DNA of 64,000 nt from Bacillus sp. FJAT-18017 (GCF_001278805.1 NZ_CP012602.1:4865501-4929500); one strand, 5' to 3'. Counted from the stretch's first letter, positions 1 to 8,722 are shown. The notes: generated by a model not told the origin, from the letters alone. Program-made: numbers and translations.

Positions 1-37
1 TATCACTAATACTATCTGTAATCAACACCTTAAACAT
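1..37 (-). CDS. serA: D-3-phosphoglycerate dehydrogenase, first 12 codons only
   Basis: Only the 5' end lies in the window. On the minus strand an ATG at 37 follows a GGGAGG ribosome binding site and opens MFKVLITDSISD, the typical start of bacterial SerA, which oxidises 3-phosphoglycerate in the first step of serine synthesis. It follows the class V aminotransferase gene by about 105 bases in the same direction, so both probably belong to one operon under the T-box leader. The call rests on 12 residues plus context, so it is likely but not proven. Confidence 0.7.
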   Translation of the reverse strand, partial: MFKVLITDSISD

Positions 38-143
38 TGTTCTGCCTCCCCACTGGTTTTTCAAGGTTTGTTTGTCTTTTGAAAGCTTGCTCTTTGAGTT
101 TTAGTCGTTTATATTTTCTTTCCCCATTTGTTTAAAAACTGGG

Positions 144-1334
144 TCAAGTTCGTACCCATTCGTTTTGCTCTTGCTTTAACAGGCTATTAAGCCAAACTTC
201 CTTAGCTTTTGAGGTTGCTGCTCCGAGCACTTCCTTTTCACCTAGCTGAGCGAGTGCCAATTCCATCCCTGTTAAAACCTTCATCACATCAAACGGTGTG
301 CAATAGCCCATATGTCCAATGCGGATGATTTCTCCTTTCAGCTTTTTCTGGCCGCCCGCGATGGTAATGGCAAACTGGTCCTGCAGCACTTTTTTCAGCT
401 GCCTGGTTTTTTCATTGTTGGTTACGATTGCTGTCACGGTAGAGGATGCATCTTCATCGCTAGTCAGCAGCGGCATGCCCAATGCTTTAACCCCTTCACG
501 GACCATTTCCTTTAGCAGAAGGTGACGGGAAACAACATGGTCAAAACCTTCCTCCTCCAGCATCCTGCAAACCTCAAGCGTTCCGTATATCAAAGAGACA
601 GCTGGCGTAAATGGCGTCGACGTTTCTTTTTCAAAAGAAGAGAAGTAGCGGTTTAAATCAAGGTAAAACCGTTTTGTCTTGCAGGCAGAGATGGCGGCCC
701 TAGCCTTATCACTGGTTGCGATGAAGGCAAGCCCTGGCGGGAGCATGAGAGCTTTCTGGGAACCCGCTGCCAGGATGTCAATATGCCAGGCTTCCATATC
801 CACCTTTACTGCACCAATGCAGCTAACTCCATCAACAATAAATAACGCGTCGGACTGCTCCTTGACTACATCACCCAGCGCCTTTATTGGGTTGAACACA
901 CCTGTCGAGGTTTCACAATAGGTAGCGAAAACCGCCTTAACACTGACGTTAATTTTTTTAAAAAAATCATCAAGTTCCAGTGGGGAACACGTTTTTCCCC
1001 ATTCTATTTCAAGTCGGTGCACATTAGCACCAAATGCCTCACAAATACTGGCGAACCGGTCCCCAAATGCGCCTGTGACAATTACAACCACATCGTCGCC
1101 TTCCTCCACTACGTTGGCAGCGGCTGTTTCCAGTGCGGCCGTCCCACTTCCAGAAATGATTGTCACAGGATTTTCCGAGCCGAATGCTGGCCGGAGCCGT
1201 AACGATACCTCTTCAAGAAGGTTCGAGAACTGTTTACTGCGATGCGCGATCATCGACTGGTTCATCGCATGCTTTACTCGTTCTGGGACTGGCGTGGGTC
1301 CCGGGGTAAATAGGGCTTGCTGGTCAATCATCAT
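144..1334 (-). CDS. Class V aminotransferase, probable serine-pathway (phosphoserine/alanine-glyoxylate type)
   Basis: This 396-residue PLP enzyme belongs to the class V (fold type I) aminotransferases annotated as alanine-glyoxylate, serine-pyruvate or type-2 phosphoserine aminotransferase. It opens with LFTPGPTPVP, the usual start of that family. It has the cofactor aspartate in FIVDGVS (about D168) and the Schiff-base lysine in GSQKA (about K194). The length is normal. Upstream lies a T-box leader with a candidate serine specifier, and downstream is the start of serA. From that context I infer that it supplies the amino-transfer step of serine synthesis rather than purine or glycolate catabolism. 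Two consecutive ATG codons occur at the start; the first is used here. The family is sure, the exact substrate is inferred. Confidence 0.88.
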   Translation of the reverse strand: MMIDQQALFTPGPTPVPERVKHAMNQSMIAHRSKQFSNLLEEVSLRLRPAFGSENPVTIISGSGTAALETAAANVVEEGDDVVVIVTGAFGDRFASICEAFGANVHRLEIEWGKTCSPLELDDFFKKINVSVKAVFATYCETSTGVFNPIKALGDVVKEQSDALFIVDGVSCIGAVKVDMEAWHIDILAAGSQKALMLPPGLAFIATSDKARAAISACKTKRFYLDLNRYFSSFEKETSTPFTPAVSLIYGTLEVCRMLEEEGFDHVVSRHLLLKEMVREGVKALGMPLLTSDEDASSTVTAIVTNNEKTRQLKKVLQDQFAITIAGGQKKLKGEIIRIGHMGYCTPFDVMKVLTGMELALAQLGEKEVLGAATSKAKEVWLNSLLKQEQNEWVRT

Positions 1335-1400
1335 CCTTCATCATTCCCTCCGCTAATTATCTTCCAATCCAAAACCAAAGGCCCAAGAAAACAAAATAAA

Positions 1401-1655
1401 AACGCCCCCCATAACAGAGCATGCGTCTGTTATGAGGGGCGTGGAATAAACGCGGTGCCACCCTCATTCGTTGCCAGTTAAAAGGCAACATCTCAAGAAA
1501 GATAACGGTTTTCACCGTGTCCGCCTACTTTATAGTTGTTCGGCAGACCAGTTCAGAAGTGCTGGGCTTTAATAAGAAAGGCATCGGTTCACAGCGGCCA
1601 CCGACTCTCTGGGACTCCTTCTTATAGCCGTCTTCATCAGTACTTTTAGAATATA
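1401..1655 (-). promoter_or_regulatory. T-box leader, probably serine-specific
   Basis: Read on the minus strand, this leader has the T-box core AGGGTGGCACCGCG (plus-strand 1451-1464). It is followed by a GC-rich hairpin with a T run (1403-1441) that serves as terminator. Stem I carries the usual AGAGAGTCGGTGG...GTGAACCGA pattern around 1575-1608. The triplet before CTTCTGAAC can be read as AGC (1561-1563), a serine codon, which agrees with the serA operon downstream. Uncharged tRNA would favour the antiterminator and permit transcription. The T-box itself is certain; the specifier assignment depends on the stem I fold and is inferred. Confidence 0.9.
1403..1441 (-). terminator. T-box intrinsic terminator
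   Basis: CGCCCCTCATAACAGA pairs with TCTGTTATGGGGGGCG around a short loop and is followed by TTTTTAT on the minus strand. It lies directly 3' of the T-box core, which can pair with its 5' arm in the antiterminator form. Confidence 0.85.
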
Positions 1656-1661
1656 CAGAAT

Positions 1662-1690
1662 ACTTTATCGTGTTAATTGCCATTTGTAAA
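1662..1690 (-). promoter_or_regulatory. Candidate sigma-A promoter of the serine operon
   Basis: On the minus strand TTTACA (1690-1685) and TAAAGT (1667-1662) are separated by 17 bases and lie just upstream of the T-box stem I. The position and spacing fit a vegetative promoter. No experimental support is visible. Confidence 0.5.
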
Positions 1691-1856
1691 GACTTTTTTG
1701 TATGAAAAAGTATGTTATTGATACAACTAATAGGGTAATAAACCAAAAATTATAGTAAAAAAGGTTGTCGATTTGAGGATTTCACGATAAACTTACTTTG
1801 ATAAACCTACTTATATAAAGTAACTTAATTTAGCTAATATAACTGGAGGACTACCA

Positions 1857-2921
1857 TTGATACATGAAAAGAACAACTCCTTCGAGATCGGCCTTTACAC
1901 CCTAGGGGATATTTGTCCTGACCCTCATACTGGACAAACAATTAGTGCGGGAGAGCGCCTGAAAGAAATCATGGCTGCTGCAAAGCTAGCAGATGAGGCA
2001 GGCCTAGATATCTTTGGAGTCGGGGAGCACCACCGCCTCGATTATTCCGTGTCAACTCCAGCTGTCGTCCTAGCCGGTATTGCCCAGCAAACAAAACGGA
2101 TTAAACTGACAAGCACCACGACTGTTTTGAGTACCATTGATCCGGTTCGTTTGTTCGAGGATTTCGCAACACTGGATTTAATCTCGGATGGGCGCGCAGA
2201 AATCATTGCCGGCCGGGGAGCATTTATTGAGTCATTCCCTCTATTCGGCTATAGCCTCGATGATTATGATCAATTGTTTTCGGAAAATATGGAATTGCTT
2301 CTTAAGCTTAACCAGAACGAACGGGTTAGCTGGGAAGGTAAATTTCGCTCCTCTATAAACAATGCTGAAATCGCACCGCGTCCTTATCAACAAGAGCTGC
2401 CTGTCTGGATTGGCGTTGGCGGTTCACCTGAGAGCGCAATCCGTGCTGGGAAACTAGGTGTAGGAATGGCAATGGCCATCCTTGGCGGAGACCCAGCTCG
2501 ATTTAAGCCACTTGCCGATATTTATCGCGAGGCAGGATTGGAATCTGGCCACTCTGAGGAGCGCCTAAAGCTGGGCGTGACCGGCCACGGATTTATCGCA
2601 AAAACAACCCAGCAGGCAAAGGATGAGTTTTATCCTTACTATTCAAATTACTGGAAATATGTAAACGGCCAGCGGGGAATGGCTACAAGCATTTCGAGAA
2701 ATGATTTTGACAAAATGGCCGGCCCGGATACAGCCCTTTTTGTAGGCAGCCCGCAGCAGATTATTGAAAAAGTCCTTCATCAGCACGAGCTTTTTGGACA
2801 TACAAGATTCCTTGCCCAAATTGATATCGGTGCCGTTCCGTTCAAGAAAATCGCAGAGGGTATCGAGCTTTTGGCAACTGAAGTCGCACCAGTTTTACGA
2901 AGGGAATTGAATAAGCGCTAA
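1857..2921 (+). CDS. LLM-class flavin-dependent oxidoreductase
   Basis: A 354-residue luciferase-like monooxygenase (FMN/F420-type TIM barrel). Family features include GVGEHHRLD near residues 54-62 and LDLISDGRAEIIAGRGAF near 105-122, which shape the flavin and substrate pocket. The start is a TTG at 1857 with GGAGGA six bases upstream; a nearby ATG at 1864 is out of frame. The gene is transcribed divergently from the T-box operon and ends at a five-copy 20-bp repeat followed by a shared terminator. The natural substrate cannot be told from sequence; members oxidise aldehydes, alkanesulfonates or other small organics. Confidence 0.85.
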   Translation: MIHEKNNSFEIGLYTLGDICPDPHTGQTISAGERLKEIMAAAKLADEAGLDIFGVGEHHRLDYSVSTPAVVLAGIAQQTKRIKLTSTTTVLSTIDPVRLFEDFATLDLISDGRAEIIAGRGAFIESFPLFGYSLDDYDQLFSENMELLLKLNQNERVSWEGKFRSSINNAEIAPRPYQQELPVWIGVGGSPESAIRAGKLGVGMAMAILGGDPARFKPLADIYREAGLESGHSEERLKLGVTGHGFIAKTTQQAKDEFYPYYSNYWKYVNGQRGMATSISRNDFDKMAGPDTALFVGSPQQIIEKVLHQHELFGHTRFLAQIDIGAVPFKKIAEGIELLATEVAPVLRRELNKR

Positions 2922-3023
2922 ATAATTCGGCGATTTTGAAATTAATTCGGCGATTTTGAAATTAATTCGGCGATTTTGAAATTAATTCGGCGGTTTTGAA
3001 ATTAATTCAGCGATTTTTAAATT
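2922..3023. repeat. Five-copy 20-bp tandem repeat
   Basis: The unit ATTAATTCGGCGATTTTGAA recurs with TTCGG or TTCAG at 2926, 2946, 2966, 2986 and 3006, an exact 20-base period. The first three copies are essentially identical; the fourth has GGTTTT and the fifth TTCAG and an altered end. It starts at the stop codon of the oxidoreductase gene and contains no open frame of note. Confidence 0.95.
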
Positions 3024-3032
3024 CACAAATTG

Positions 3033-3064
3033 AGTATCCAGCTGACAGGGTCGGCTGGATACTT
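3033..3064. terminator. Bidirectional terminator between convergent genes
   Basis: AGTATCCAGC and GCTGGATACT form a strong stem around a short loop between the convergent oxidoreductase and ThuA-like genes. Confidence 0.75.
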
Positions 3065-3736
3065 CTATGTTCGGCCTAGTGCTGCCCATTTCACTGCGTT
3101 TATGATGATTTTTTGGATGTACTTGTTGTGATAGGTCGGGAATGTCTCGTGACCCGGACGGAAATAGAAAATCCGTCCTTTTCCTCGGGTAAACGTACAG
3201 CCGCTTCGGAACACTTCCCCACCGGTAAACCAGCTAATGAAAACAAGTTCGTCGGGCTGTGGGATGTCGAAGTGCTCGCCATACATTTCCTCCTGCTCAA
3301 GTTCGATAACTTCGGGAATCCCTTCCGCAATCGGATGTACCGGTTCGACCACCCAGATCCGTTCCGTGTCGTCAGCTTCTCGCCATTTCAAGCTGCATTC
3401 AGTTCCCATAAGCTCTTTGAAAATTTTCGAGTAATGAGCAGAATGCAAGGCAATCAGGCCCATTCCCTCCAAGACGAAATTCTTCACTTTTTCAACAATT
3501 TCTTCCCTTACATCATCATGGGCTTGATGCCCCCACCAAATTAAAACGTCCGTGTTTTGCAGTACTTCGTCAGTTAATCCGTGCTCCGGCTCATCAAGCG
3601 TTGCCGTTGCGACAGACTCAATTCCCGCTTTCTCAAGAAATCGTTTAATTATAGTATGTATTCCTTCCGGATAAATCTCCTTTACGGGAAGATCGTTCTT
3701 TTCATGACGGAATTCATTCCAGATGGTTACTTTCAT
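3065..3736 (-). CDS. ThuA-like (trehalose-utilization) domain protein
   Basis: A 223-residue protein that is nearly all ThuA domain, a class I glutamine-amidotransferase-like fold. Visible family pieces are [14 protein letters not shown] (about 63-76), [16 protein letters not shown], a long beta-rich C-terminal half, and a final [18 protein letters not shown]. ThuA-like proteins occur in sugar catabolic loci, where some take part in keto-sugar metabolism; their reaction is poorly defined. The start is an ATG with TAGGAGG upstream. It has no sugar genes next to it here, so its substrate is unknown. Confidence 0.85.
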   Translation of the reverse strand: MKVTIWNEFRHEKNDLPVKEIYPEGIHTIIKRFLEKAGIESVATATLDEPEHGLTDEVLQNTDVLIWWGHQAHDDVREEIVEKVKNFVLEGMGLIALHSAHYSKIFKELMGTECSLKWREADDTERIWVVEPVHPIAEGIPEVIELEQEEMYGEHFDIPQPDELVFISWFTGGEVFRSGCTFTRGKGRIFYFRPGHETFPTYHNKYIQKIIINAVKWAALGRT

Positions 3737-3964
3737 ATTGATTACCTCCTATCTATTGAAACGTTCCCTTCTCTGCCAAGTGCTAACCACTTCGGAGAAA
3801 AAAGCAGCTGTGCATCTTGCCTTTTGCAGAAAGCGGATTTCAGGAAAAATCATGTGTAATCTTTATAGTTTGCTATTCTATGAGACTTTCGTTAATATAC
3901 TATACATATACTACATAATGTGGCTAAATGGTTAAATCAAACTATATATAGTATTGCCTTGAGA

Positions 3965-4268
3965 TAGGACGCCGTAAGGCTTAATAGGGAATCCGGTGCA
4001 AATCCGGAACTGCCCCCGCAACTGTAAATGCGACGAAATGGACAAATCCACTTTACACAGTGCTTGGAAACAGGTGCCTGTAAGGGAAGGGTTCAAAGTA
4101 GGTTGAAGCATAAGTCAGGAGACCTGTCCATCTTAAGCTGTTTCACTTTCTCGGGGATTGGGAAGATGAAACGATGGCACTCAGCAGGGTCCTGTGTACG
4201 CTTTTTTCGCCCTTACCTGAGGTGATCGTTTCATCCGCTCAGTTTCACTGAGCGGATTTTTATTTTAT
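3965..4268 (+). promoter_or_regulatory. Cobalamin (AdoCbl) riboswitch controlling ribonucleotide reductase
   Basis: The aptamer spans about 3965-4135. It contains GGTGCAAATCCGGAACTGCC, CCCGCAACTGTAA and the characteristic AAGTCAGGAGACCTG near 4111-4125. The expression platform ends in a terminator hairpin at 4233-4257 followed by TTTTTATTTT. The first gene starts at 4283. In known cases of this arrangement, bound coenzyme B12 stops expression of a B12-independent enzyme so that a B12-dependent isozyme is used. The aptamer is clear; the terminator mode of control is inferred from the hairpin. Confidence 0.95.
4233..4265 (+). terminator. Riboswitch-linked intrinsic terminator
   Basis: ATCCGCTCAG and CTGAGCGGAT form a ten-base stem around TTTCA, followed by a T-rich tract, and lie 18 bases ahead of the reductase start codon. 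It is placed to act as the off-state of the cobalamin riboswitch. Confidence 0.85.
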
Positions 4269-4282
4269 CAGGAGGGGATTTT

Positions 4283-6571
4283 ATGGAAAATCAAATTCAG
4301 ATTGAGGGGTTGGACCTTGAAAAGGCAATTGAGGAAACAGCCAATCAATACAAGCTTGATATTACAGAACTTATGGGGAAAGTAGCTGAGTGGCGGGCAT
4401 CAGGTAAAGATGCAAACTACCACGCAATGTTATATGCATTGAATAGAATAGCAATGGACCAGCCAAATTGGACATTTTTAGCAGCAAGACTTTATCTTAA
4501 AGAATTATATAAAGAAGCAGCAGGCAACCGTGGATATAATCCAGATTTACAATATGGGGATTTATATAACTTGATAATAACCCTTACGAAGAAGGGAATT
4601 TACTCTCCAGAGCTGTTAAACACATATACAAAAGAAGAAATAGAGGAACTCGAAAGGGAAATTAAACCTGAAAGAGACCGCCTCTTTAATTACATAGGAT
4701 TATTTTTATTCGCAGACAGGTATTTGGCAAGGGATTATGAGAGAAATTTGTTCGAACTGCCTCAGGAACGTTTTATGATTATCGCCATGTATTTATTGAT
4801 GAATGAGCCTAAGCCCAACAGGGTTTCCCTTATCAAAGAAGCTTATTGGGCAATGAGCAATTTATACATGACCGTGGCGACACCTACCCTTTCCAATGCC
4901 GGGAAAAATTATGGCCAACTTTCCTCCTGCTTTATTGATACGGTCGAGGATTCTCTCGATGGTATCTACTTGAACAATTGGGATATCGCGCGATTAAGCA
5001 AGGATGGCGGCGGGATTGGAGTATATTACGGGAAGATTCGCGCGCTTGGCTCTGATATTAAAGGCTTCAAAGGGATGTCTTCCGGAGTCATTCCCTGGAT
5101 CCGTCTCATTAACGGAACAGCGGTAAGCGTCGACCAGCTTGGACAAAGGCAAGGAGCTATCGCAGTCTATCTTGATGTTTTTCATAAAGATATCATGAAC
5201 GGTTTCCTCGATTTAAAAACGAATAATGGTGATGAACGAAGAAAGGCTCATGATATTTTTACAGGTGTAGCGATTCCTGACCTGTTTATGGAAATGCTGC
5301 TTGAAACAGATGAACATGGGCGGAGTATTGGAGTGTGGCACACCTTTTGTCCCCATCAAGTAAAGCAATTGATGGGATGGAAAGATGAAAACGGACAGCC
5401 ACTTGGGCTAGAGGACTTTTATGATGATGTCGATAAAAAGATGTTCACCGAAAAATACATGGAAGCTGTCAGCAATCCACTCCTGCCCAGGAAAACATAT
5501 CGGGCAATGGATATCATGGCGAGAATAATGGTGGCCCAGCTTGAGACCGGGACTCCTTATATGTTCTATAGGGATGAGGTAAACCGCCAGAATCCTAATA
5601 AACACATTCTAGGTGAAGGAAGGACGGCGATTTATTGCAGTAACTTATGTACGGAGATCACCCAGAACATGTCACCAACAACGATTATTAACGAATATGA
5701 GAATCAGGACGGCAATCTGGTGACAGTGCGAAAGCCTGGCAATTTCGTTGTTTGCAACCTCTCCTCTATCAATTTGGCAAAAGCATTTTCAGCTTCGATA
5801 CTGGAACGTCTCATTAAAATTCAGGTCAGGATGCTTGATAACGTCATTGATTTAAACACGATTCCGGTTGCACAGGCTCAGAAAACCAATCAAATGTTCA
5901 GGGCAATTGGCCTTGGTACGTTCGGTTGGCATCACTTGCTGGCAATAAAAGGAATCCATTGGGAATCTGAAATGGCGGTTGAATTTGCAGATAAGCTTTA
6001 CGAGGATATCGCTTATTACACAATCCTTTCCTCAATGGAACTAGCAAAGGAAAAAGGAGCCTACAGCAAATTCAAAGGTTCTGAATGGGAAACCGGCAAT
6101 TATTTTAAAAGAAAAAATTACACATCGATCCGTTGGCAAGATCTGCGGGATAAGATTCAGACACACGGCCTTCGCAATGGCTGGCTCATGGCCGTCGCAC
6201 CCAATTCCTCTACCGCAAAAATAGGCGGTTCCACGGATGGAATCGACCCGCTATACTCGGTGGAATACGCGGAAGAAAAAAAGAATTTCAAGTTTAAGGT
6301 AACAGCACCGGACTTAAACCATGTTACCTATAACTATTACCGCCGCGCCCGGCATGAACTTGACCAAACCTGGAGCATCCGCCAGAATGCCAAACGCCAG
6401 CGACATATCGACCAATCAATCAGCTTCAATCTTTACGTGAGGCATGACATTAAGGCAAAGGACTTGTTAAACCTCCATATCGAATCATGGAAGCAGGGAT
6501 TGAAGACTACCTATTATGTCCGGAGTACGTCACAGGCCCAAATTGAAGAATGTGAAGCTTGTCATAGTTAA
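4283..6571 (+). CDS. Class I ribonucleoside-diphosphate reductase, alpha subunit
   Basis: A 762-residue catalytic subunit that reduces ribonucleotides to deoxyribonucleotides. Active-site residues are present: the redox pair C216 (QLSSCFI) and C491 (FVVCNLSS), the thiyl cysteine C456 with N454 and E458 (SNLCTEIT), and a C-terminal CEACHS tail that relays electrons. The phosphate-binding APNSSTAKIGGSTDGIDP stretch is intact. The region before LAARL is short and lacks a recognisable ATP-cone KRDG motif, so the usual dATP switch is probably absent. GGAGGGG precedes the ATG. The gene is first in a three-gene operon under the cobalamin riboswitch. Features are mixed between NrdA and NrdE, so no symbol is given. 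Confidence 0.96.
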   Translation: MENQIQIEGLDLEKAIEETANQYKLDITELMGKVAEWRASGKDANYHAMLYALNRIAMDQPNWTFLAARLYLKELYKEAAGNRGYNPDLQYGDLYNLIITLTKKGIYSPELLNTYTKEEIEELEREIKPERDRLFNYIGLFLFADRYLARDYERNLFELPQERFMIIAMYLLMNEPKPNRVSLIKEAYWAMSNLYMTVATPTLSNAGKNYGQLSSCFIDTVEDSLDGIYLNNWDIARLSKDGGGIGVYYGKIRALGSDIKGFKGMSSGVIPWIRLINGTAVSVDQLGQRQGAIAVYLDVFHKDIMNGFLDLKTNNGDERRKAHDIFTGVAIPDLFMEMLLETDEHGRSIGVWHTFCPHQVKQLMGWKDENGQPLGLEDFYDDVDKKMFTEKYMEAVSNPLLPRKTYRAMDIMARIMVAQLETGTPYMFYRDEVNRQNPNKHILGEGRTAIYCSNLCTEITQNMSPTTIINEYENQDGNLVTVRKPGNFVVCNLSSINLAKAFSASILERLIKIQVRMLDNVIDLNTIPVAQAQKTNQMFRAIGLGTFGWHHLLAIKGIHWESEMAVEFADKLYEDIAYYTILSSMELAKEKGAYSKFKGSEWETGNYFKRKNYTSIRWQDLRDKIQTHGLRNGWLMAVAPNSSTAKIGGSTDGIDPLYSVEYAEEKKNFKFKVTAPDLNHVTYNYYRRARHELDQTWSIRQNAKRQRHIDQSISFNLYVRHDIKAKDLLNLHIESWKQGLKTTYYVRSTSQAQIEECEACHS

Positions 6572-6588
6572 CTAGAGAGGAGAAACCC

Positions 6589-7635
6589 ATGAATATATAT
6601 GCCCCCTTAACTAAAAGCAAATTATTAAATCTTAGTGAACCAAACCGGTCAACTGGGATTATCAATGGAAAAACATCTGGCTTGCTCAATTGGAATGATA
6701 TTGCCTACCCACAGATGTATGACGTTTATCAAACGCTGCTGTCAAACTTCTGGAAAGCGCAAGAGATTAACATGCAAGATGATATAAAACAATGGGACTC
6801 CTTAAGCGAAATAGAAAAAGACATTTTTTTACGGGTCAATACTCAGCTGGCCTCGTTGGACAGCCTTCAGACCCCGACGATGAGCCAGGTTATGGACTAT
6901 GTCACCGACTCTAGTTTCAAGGCGATTTTTGCGGTTATTTCCCAACAGGAAGCTGTCCATAATGAATCATATTCCTATATCCTTAGCTCACTGGTGCCTT
7001 TAAGTGAACAAAACAGCCGTTTCAATCAGGCCAAAGAAGATTCGATTGTTCAAAAAAGAAATAAGTTGATTTTACAATCTTATGAGCAGTTTCGAAGTGA
7101 CCCGTCCCCCCAAGCATTGTTTGAACTAGGGATAAATTCGATTAACTTGGAAGGAATTTATTTTTACGCGGGCTTCGCCTTTTTTTACAATCTTGCCCGG
7201 CAGCAAAAGATGCTTAAAACAAGCACAATAATCAGCTATATACAACGTGATGAAATGCAGCACGCCTATTTCATGTCACAGTTTATTCGAATCCTGCTAG
7301 CAGAAAATCCTGAACTAAATACAAAAGAGAACATTCGATTTATCTATGAGGAGATTGGACAAGCTGTTTTATTGGAGAAGGAATGGGCAGACGAAATCCT
7401 GCACGACATCAATGGAATCGATCTCGCAGAGTTTCATTCATACATCGAATATTTGGCCAATAAAAGACTGCGTCAGTTGGGTCTTACTAATTTATTTGAG
7501 GAACGGGATAATCCAATGCCGTGGATCCACGTTTTTAGTGATGAAATGATCAATGAAACGAAATCCGATTTCTTTGAGCAAAAATCCCGAACATATTCAA
7601 AGGTGACTCAATCGAATGGCTTTGATGAGCTATAA
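6589..7635 (+). CDS. Class I ribonucleoside-diphosphate reductase, beta subunit
   Basis: A 348-residue ferritin-like radical subunit. All six metal ligands can be placed: D65 (DDIKQW), E121 and H124 (QEAVHNESY), E188 (NLEGIYFY), and E222 and H225 (RDEMQHAYF). Y128 is the expected radical tyrosine. The EAVHxxSY form and length resemble NrdF, which can use a dimanganese centre. It follows the alpha gene by 17 bases with GAGAGGAG as ribosome binding site, and its end overlaps the flavodoxin gene. The complete ligand set argues for a tyrosyl-radical enzyme; the metal in vivo cannot be read from sequence. Confidence 0.95.
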   Translation: MNIYAPLTKSKLLNLSEPNRSTGIINGKTSGLLNWNDIAYPQMYDVYQTLLSNFWKAQEINMQDDIKQWDSLSEIEKDIFLRVNTQLASLDSLQTPTMSQVMDYVTDSSFKAIFAVISQQEAVHNESYSYILSSLVPLSEQNSRFNQAKEDSIVQKRNKLILQSYEQFRSDPSPQALFELGINSINLEGIYFYAGFAFFYNLARQQKMLKTSTIISYIQRDEMQHAYFMSQFIRILLAENPELNTKENIRFIYEEIGQAVLLEKEWADEILHDINGIDLAEFHSYIEYLANKRLRQLGLTNLFEERDNPMPWIHVFSDEMINETKSDFFEQKSRTYSKVTQSNGFDEL

Positions 7636-8083
7636 AAAGAATATCGCTATAATCTACGCATCTATAACCGGAAACACGAAAGAGCTTGCAGAAATAATAG
7701 AAAGCGAGTTTAGGAAACTGTCCATATATCCTGTTATCTATCAGGCGAACCTGTTCCCAATAGAAAGACTCGGTACATTTGACGCTGTGATTGTGGGAAC
7801 GTATACGTGGGGTAATGGAACACTGCCCCGTGAAATTCTCCCTGTTTATAATGGATTTGAAACTCAAGATGTTTCAGAAGTTGTGACCGGTGTGATTGGC
7901 ACCGGGGACAGTTTCTATCCTCACTTTTGTGGTGCAGTCGATGAGTTTAGGGATATGCTTTTCGTACAGTCGAGGCTTGCGGCTACTTTAAAAGTGGAAT
8001 TAAAACCCCAAATGGCAGATTTGCCACGCTGCAAGAGGTTTGTGGAAAGTATACTAAGATGTGTAGAGAAAGTTAAAAAATAA
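7616..8083 (+). CDS. Flavodoxin, likely partner of the ribonucleotide reductase
   Basis: A 155-residue flavodoxin. It has the FMN phosphate loop SITGNTKELA near residues 16-25, the GTYTWGNGTLP loop near 62-72, and GTGDSFYPHFCGAVDEF near 95-111, as in YkuN/YkuP. It is longer than typical NrdI and has the classical TGNT loop, so it is a true flavodoxin rather than NrdI. The start at 7616 overlaps the beta gene by 20 bases with AGGTGA upstream; an in-frame ATG at 7625 is possible. Its place in the operon suggests that it supplies electrons for cofactor assembly or radical maintenance. That role is inference. Confidence 0.9.
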   Translation: MALMSYKKNIAIIYASITGNTKELAEIIESEFRKLSIYPVIYQANLFPIERLGTFDAVIVGTYTWGNGTLPREILPVYNGFETQDVSEVVTGVIGTGDSFYPHFCGAVDEFRDMLFVQSRLAATLKVELKPQMADLPRCKRFVESILRCVEKVKK

Positions 8084-8128
8084 TGTATAAGGTTTTCCAT
8101 TTATGGTGCACCCGATAGTCGAACTTCA

Positions 8129-8145
8129 TTGACAACGGTTGTCAA
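8129..8145. promoter_or_regulatory. Perfect 17-bp palindrome, candidate operator
   Basis: TTGACAAC-G-GTTGTCAA is a perfect inverted repeat in the 256-base gap between the flavodoxin gene and the next small gene. Its size suits a dimeric MarR-type repressor. The rest of the gap holds no convincing ORF or terminator. Confidence 0.45.
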
Positions 8146-8339
8146 CCCGAACTGCATCTAAGCGGGAACAAACTTATACAGCCTTAGCATGCTTAGTTTT
8201 CCGGCCCAAAAATATATTGCCCCTCTATTGTTACACCTATTTAATATACAAGCCTAATTTGTAACTTGTTAGAAAAGGGACTGTAATTTATGCATGATAA
8301 GATGGAAGAAACGTTTTATACATAAGTGGAGGGACGGGC

Positions 8340-8696
8340 ATGGAATCATCATACTTAAAAAAATCGCTGGATGAGTGGAAAGAAGAAATCCTCGAATTGC
8401 TCGCGGAAATTGATAAGGAATATGAAAGTGTAAAGCAGGAGCTTCAAGTATACAGTTACAAGTTCAGCATAACCAAACAGGTAAGTCAATCCACGGTGAA
8501 TGAGGAAATTATCCGTACGATCCGTGAGATTTACCATAAACCTTTTGAAGAAAGATTTAACCAGTTGAAACTTGAAATCAAGGACCTTGAGGAAAAGAAA
8601 AAGGTCTTCGGCATGTTTGTTGAAAAGATTGATAAAGTACAGGGTAAGGATGAATACCAGACCAATGCGGAATTCATCGTCAGCCAAATCTCTTAA
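8340..8696 (+). CDS. Small charged coiled-coil protein, unknown function
   Basis: A 118-residue soluble protein, rich in glutamate and lysine, with long heptad-like stretches at about 5-40 and 70-100 that predict a helical hairpin or coiled coil. There is no signal peptide or membrane segment. An ATG with GGAGGG upstream supports it as a real gene, and a short hairpin with a long T run follows the stop. I do not recognise the family. The neighbours on both sides are separate units, so context gives no function. Confidence 0.7.
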   Translation: MESSYLKKSLDEWKEEILELLAEIDKEYESVKQELQVYSYKFSITKQVSQSTVNEEIIRTIREIYHKPFEERFNQLKLEIKDLEEKKKVFGMFVEKIDKVQGKDEYQTNAEFIVSQIS

Positions 8697-8722
8697 AGGC
8701 CCTCTAAGGGTCTTTTTTTTTT
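8696..8722 (+). terminator. Short intrinsic terminator
   Basis: CCCT and AGGG form a small stem directly after the stop codon and are followed by about eleven T residues. The stem is short, so it is a weak but plausible terminator. Confidence 0.5.

Noticed and set aside
7616..8083. NrdI as the identity of the third gene in the reductase operon
   Set aside because: The protein has the classical TGNTKELA flavodoxin loop and greater length than NrdI; it is called a flavodoxin instead.
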